From Apostichopus californicus (lineage: Eukaryota > Echinodermata > Holothuroidea > Aspidochirotida > Stichopodidae): DNA of 31,561 nucleotides. The stretch is from the NCBI GenBank assembly GCA_020650975.1, contig JAIPMN010001568.1, positions 1 through 31,561 of the forward strand. The letters run 5' to 3'. Under the pieces are notes generated by a model, which was given only the letters and a program-made list of their open reading frames with translations, was not told the DNA's origin and searched no databases. Both the position numbers and the translations under genes were made by a program. Shown here in pieces: positions 30,524 through 31,561 of the stretch (positions are counted from its first letter, which is position 1; every line of letters begins with the position of its first letter).

Positions 30524-31272
30524 TGTGTATATATTTCTCTCATAACTTGGAATCTAAGGTACAAGTATGTGTTTGTGTTTCCCTGACATCTTCATATCAC
30601 CAATCAGCAATCACATATCTTATTCATCTTTTCCCTATTAAATGCAACATTGATCCATTCTATATGAGACAACTTGCTAGTTGGTGCTTTCTTGATCTAA
30701 TATGTTTGACAACCTAACCTTTCATAAATTGATAAGATTGAGAAAGTATATTTTGCCTCCCTCAATCATTATATTTCACACATCCCCCTTTGGTTTGACT
30801 GAACTAAGGAACCTTTTGTTCTGCTACTTTTTTGGGGGGTGCTGGGATAGTCATAAAGGCCACCAAAAAGATCTGGTGTTGGCAATCAGTCATTACCTGG
30901 TTTATATCACAGTTTTAACTGGTAAGATTTATACTGATAGTACATGCAGACAAGAGACAAGTAAATAAGTTCCACAACATGTCAGTGACTTCATGCATGT
31001 CCTCAGTTTCTTTGAGTGCTTCAATGATAGTTTCCTCACACTCATAGGAATCTAGCCATGGCTTTAAAAATATAGTATTAATCCAAAACCTAATTTAACT
31101 TCAAATTTGTTCACATTGTGGAACATGGCAGGAAGATGTTGCTGCAAATTACATATATGTACAATTGAGTAAAAATTGTTTCAATAAATGTGTTAAACAC
31201 ATATTTTGGGCAATTCTAGCATATATTTGATGTTTACACACTCATTGGTGAAGTACAAAGAAGATGCAACTT

Positions 31273-31314
31273 CTAAATATTGAACAATTTATCAAACATA
31301 ACTTGAAGGAGCTC
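31273..31314 (-). CDS. Weak terminal exon candidate
   Basis: On the minus strand a pyrimidine-rich acceptor (cccctcttctgcccaccgag) precedes ELLQVMFDKLFNI and a TAG. The peptide is helical in pattern. Short, with an alternative frame open for 24 codons. Confidence 0.2.
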   Translation of the reverse strand, partial: ELLQVMFDKLFNI

Positions 31315-31451
31315 CTCGGTGGGCAGAAGAGGGGAGGGGGGAAGGGATTGGGTGGAAATGAGATCTCATTTAACTTAACTTCTGCATTGACCAAACAAAA
31401 TAATCCTTGCTATTGCTGAAGCAAATGCAAGTGCACTTGTAGTTGTATGAG

Positions 31452-31561
31452 CATGCAAGGGCGTAGGAACCGGTGGGGCTGGGGGGGCGCCAGCCCCCCC
31501 AGTGAAAAATATGGTGGGGCGGAAGTATCATTCCGCCCCCCCGCTCCGCAAGTCAGAAAAC
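31452..31561 (+). mobile_element. Interspersed GC-hairpin repeat, truncated by the window edge
   Basis: Begins near gcatgcaagggcgtaggaa, with abrupt change from AT-rich to very GC-rich sequence. Hairpin 1 pairs GGGGCTGG (31475-31482) with CCAGCCCC (31490-31497). Hairpin 2 pairs GGGGCGGAA (31516-31524) with TTCCGCCCC (31531-31539) around a 6-base loop. I recall a 'GGGCGTAGGAACCGG' repeat in marine invertebrate and fish sequence, but cannot verify its class. The 3' part lies outside the window. Confidence 0.65.

Larger units (their letters stand above)
29710..31260. other. Noncoding stretch with two small tandem repeats
   Basis: Open frames at 29801-30016 and 30702-30968 lack good splice borders. 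The two short tandem repeats are listed separately. Confidence 0.5.

Noticed and set aside
30851..30921. Possible plus exon HKGHQKDLVLAISHYLVYI with donor GTAAGATT
   Set aside because: The acceptor has a G7 interruption in its pyrimidine tract and the peptide is AT-driven hydrophobic text; no phase partner.

Overview
This window looks like ordinary nuclear DNA from an animal, AT-rich and intron/intergenic in character. It has no long open frames, operons, ribosome-binding sites, tRNA, rRNA or CRISPR structure. Instead there are short open segments bounded by GT...AG splice-like sites, microsatellites, a minisatellite, a MITE-like element and diverged tandem repeats. Many long pure G or C runs, a partial 'GGGCGTAGGAACCGG' GC-hairpin repeat at the right edge, and a 150-bp tandem repeat beginning GTTATCGTGTTTACAAG and ending in an AAGGAATC hairpin recall repeats I associate with marine deuterostomes. 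An echinoderm, possibly a sea cucumber, is my leading guess; this is from memory and unverified.

Layout. 0-2.8 kb: small duplications and three exon-like segments. 2.8-9.1 kb: mostly noncoding, with a 44-bp tandem repeat near 6.1 kb. 9.16-9.52 kb: the best terminal exon on the plus strand, followed by an AATAAA. 10.9-12.5 kb: a region of old, diverged tandem duplications. 14.5-14.8 kb: a coding-like island readable on both strands. 15.95-16.7 kb: two exon-like segments on the minus strand. 16.8-17.4 kb: decayed coding-like frames. 18.5-19.0 kb: a two-exon plus-strand candidate. 20.1-20.7 kb: one long open segment plus a short minus-strand one. 21.0-21.6 kb: a 150-bp repeat element with a perfect DR1 nuclear-receptor half-site pair. 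22.2-22.7 kb: an 18-copy 25-bp minisatellite. 23.1-24.2 kb: a 103-bp duplication and an exon. 26.1 kb: a retroelement-like tail. 28.26-28.46 kb: a 199-bp TTAA-flanked MITE candidate. 28.9-29.7 kb: further exon candidates. 31.45 kb-end: a truncated GC-hairpin interspersed repeat.

Genes. I cannot name any gene. Three putative exon chains have compatible reading phases. (1) Minus strand 24198-24130, 16674-16640, 16002-15954 encodes a helical, spectrin-repeat-like stretch. (2) Plus strand 2146 to 9158 ends with a stop and poly(A) signal. (3) Plus strand 14765, 18551-18741, 18961-19015. Chains 1 and 3 interleave on opposite strands, which is uncommon, so at least one is probably wrong. All exon calls rest on splice-site and frame reading by eye, with no similarity search or transcript evidence.

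I found no convincing new biological system. The most checkable novelties are the 199-bp MITE, the DR1-bearing repeat, the paired-hairpin repeat and the density of G/C homopolymers.
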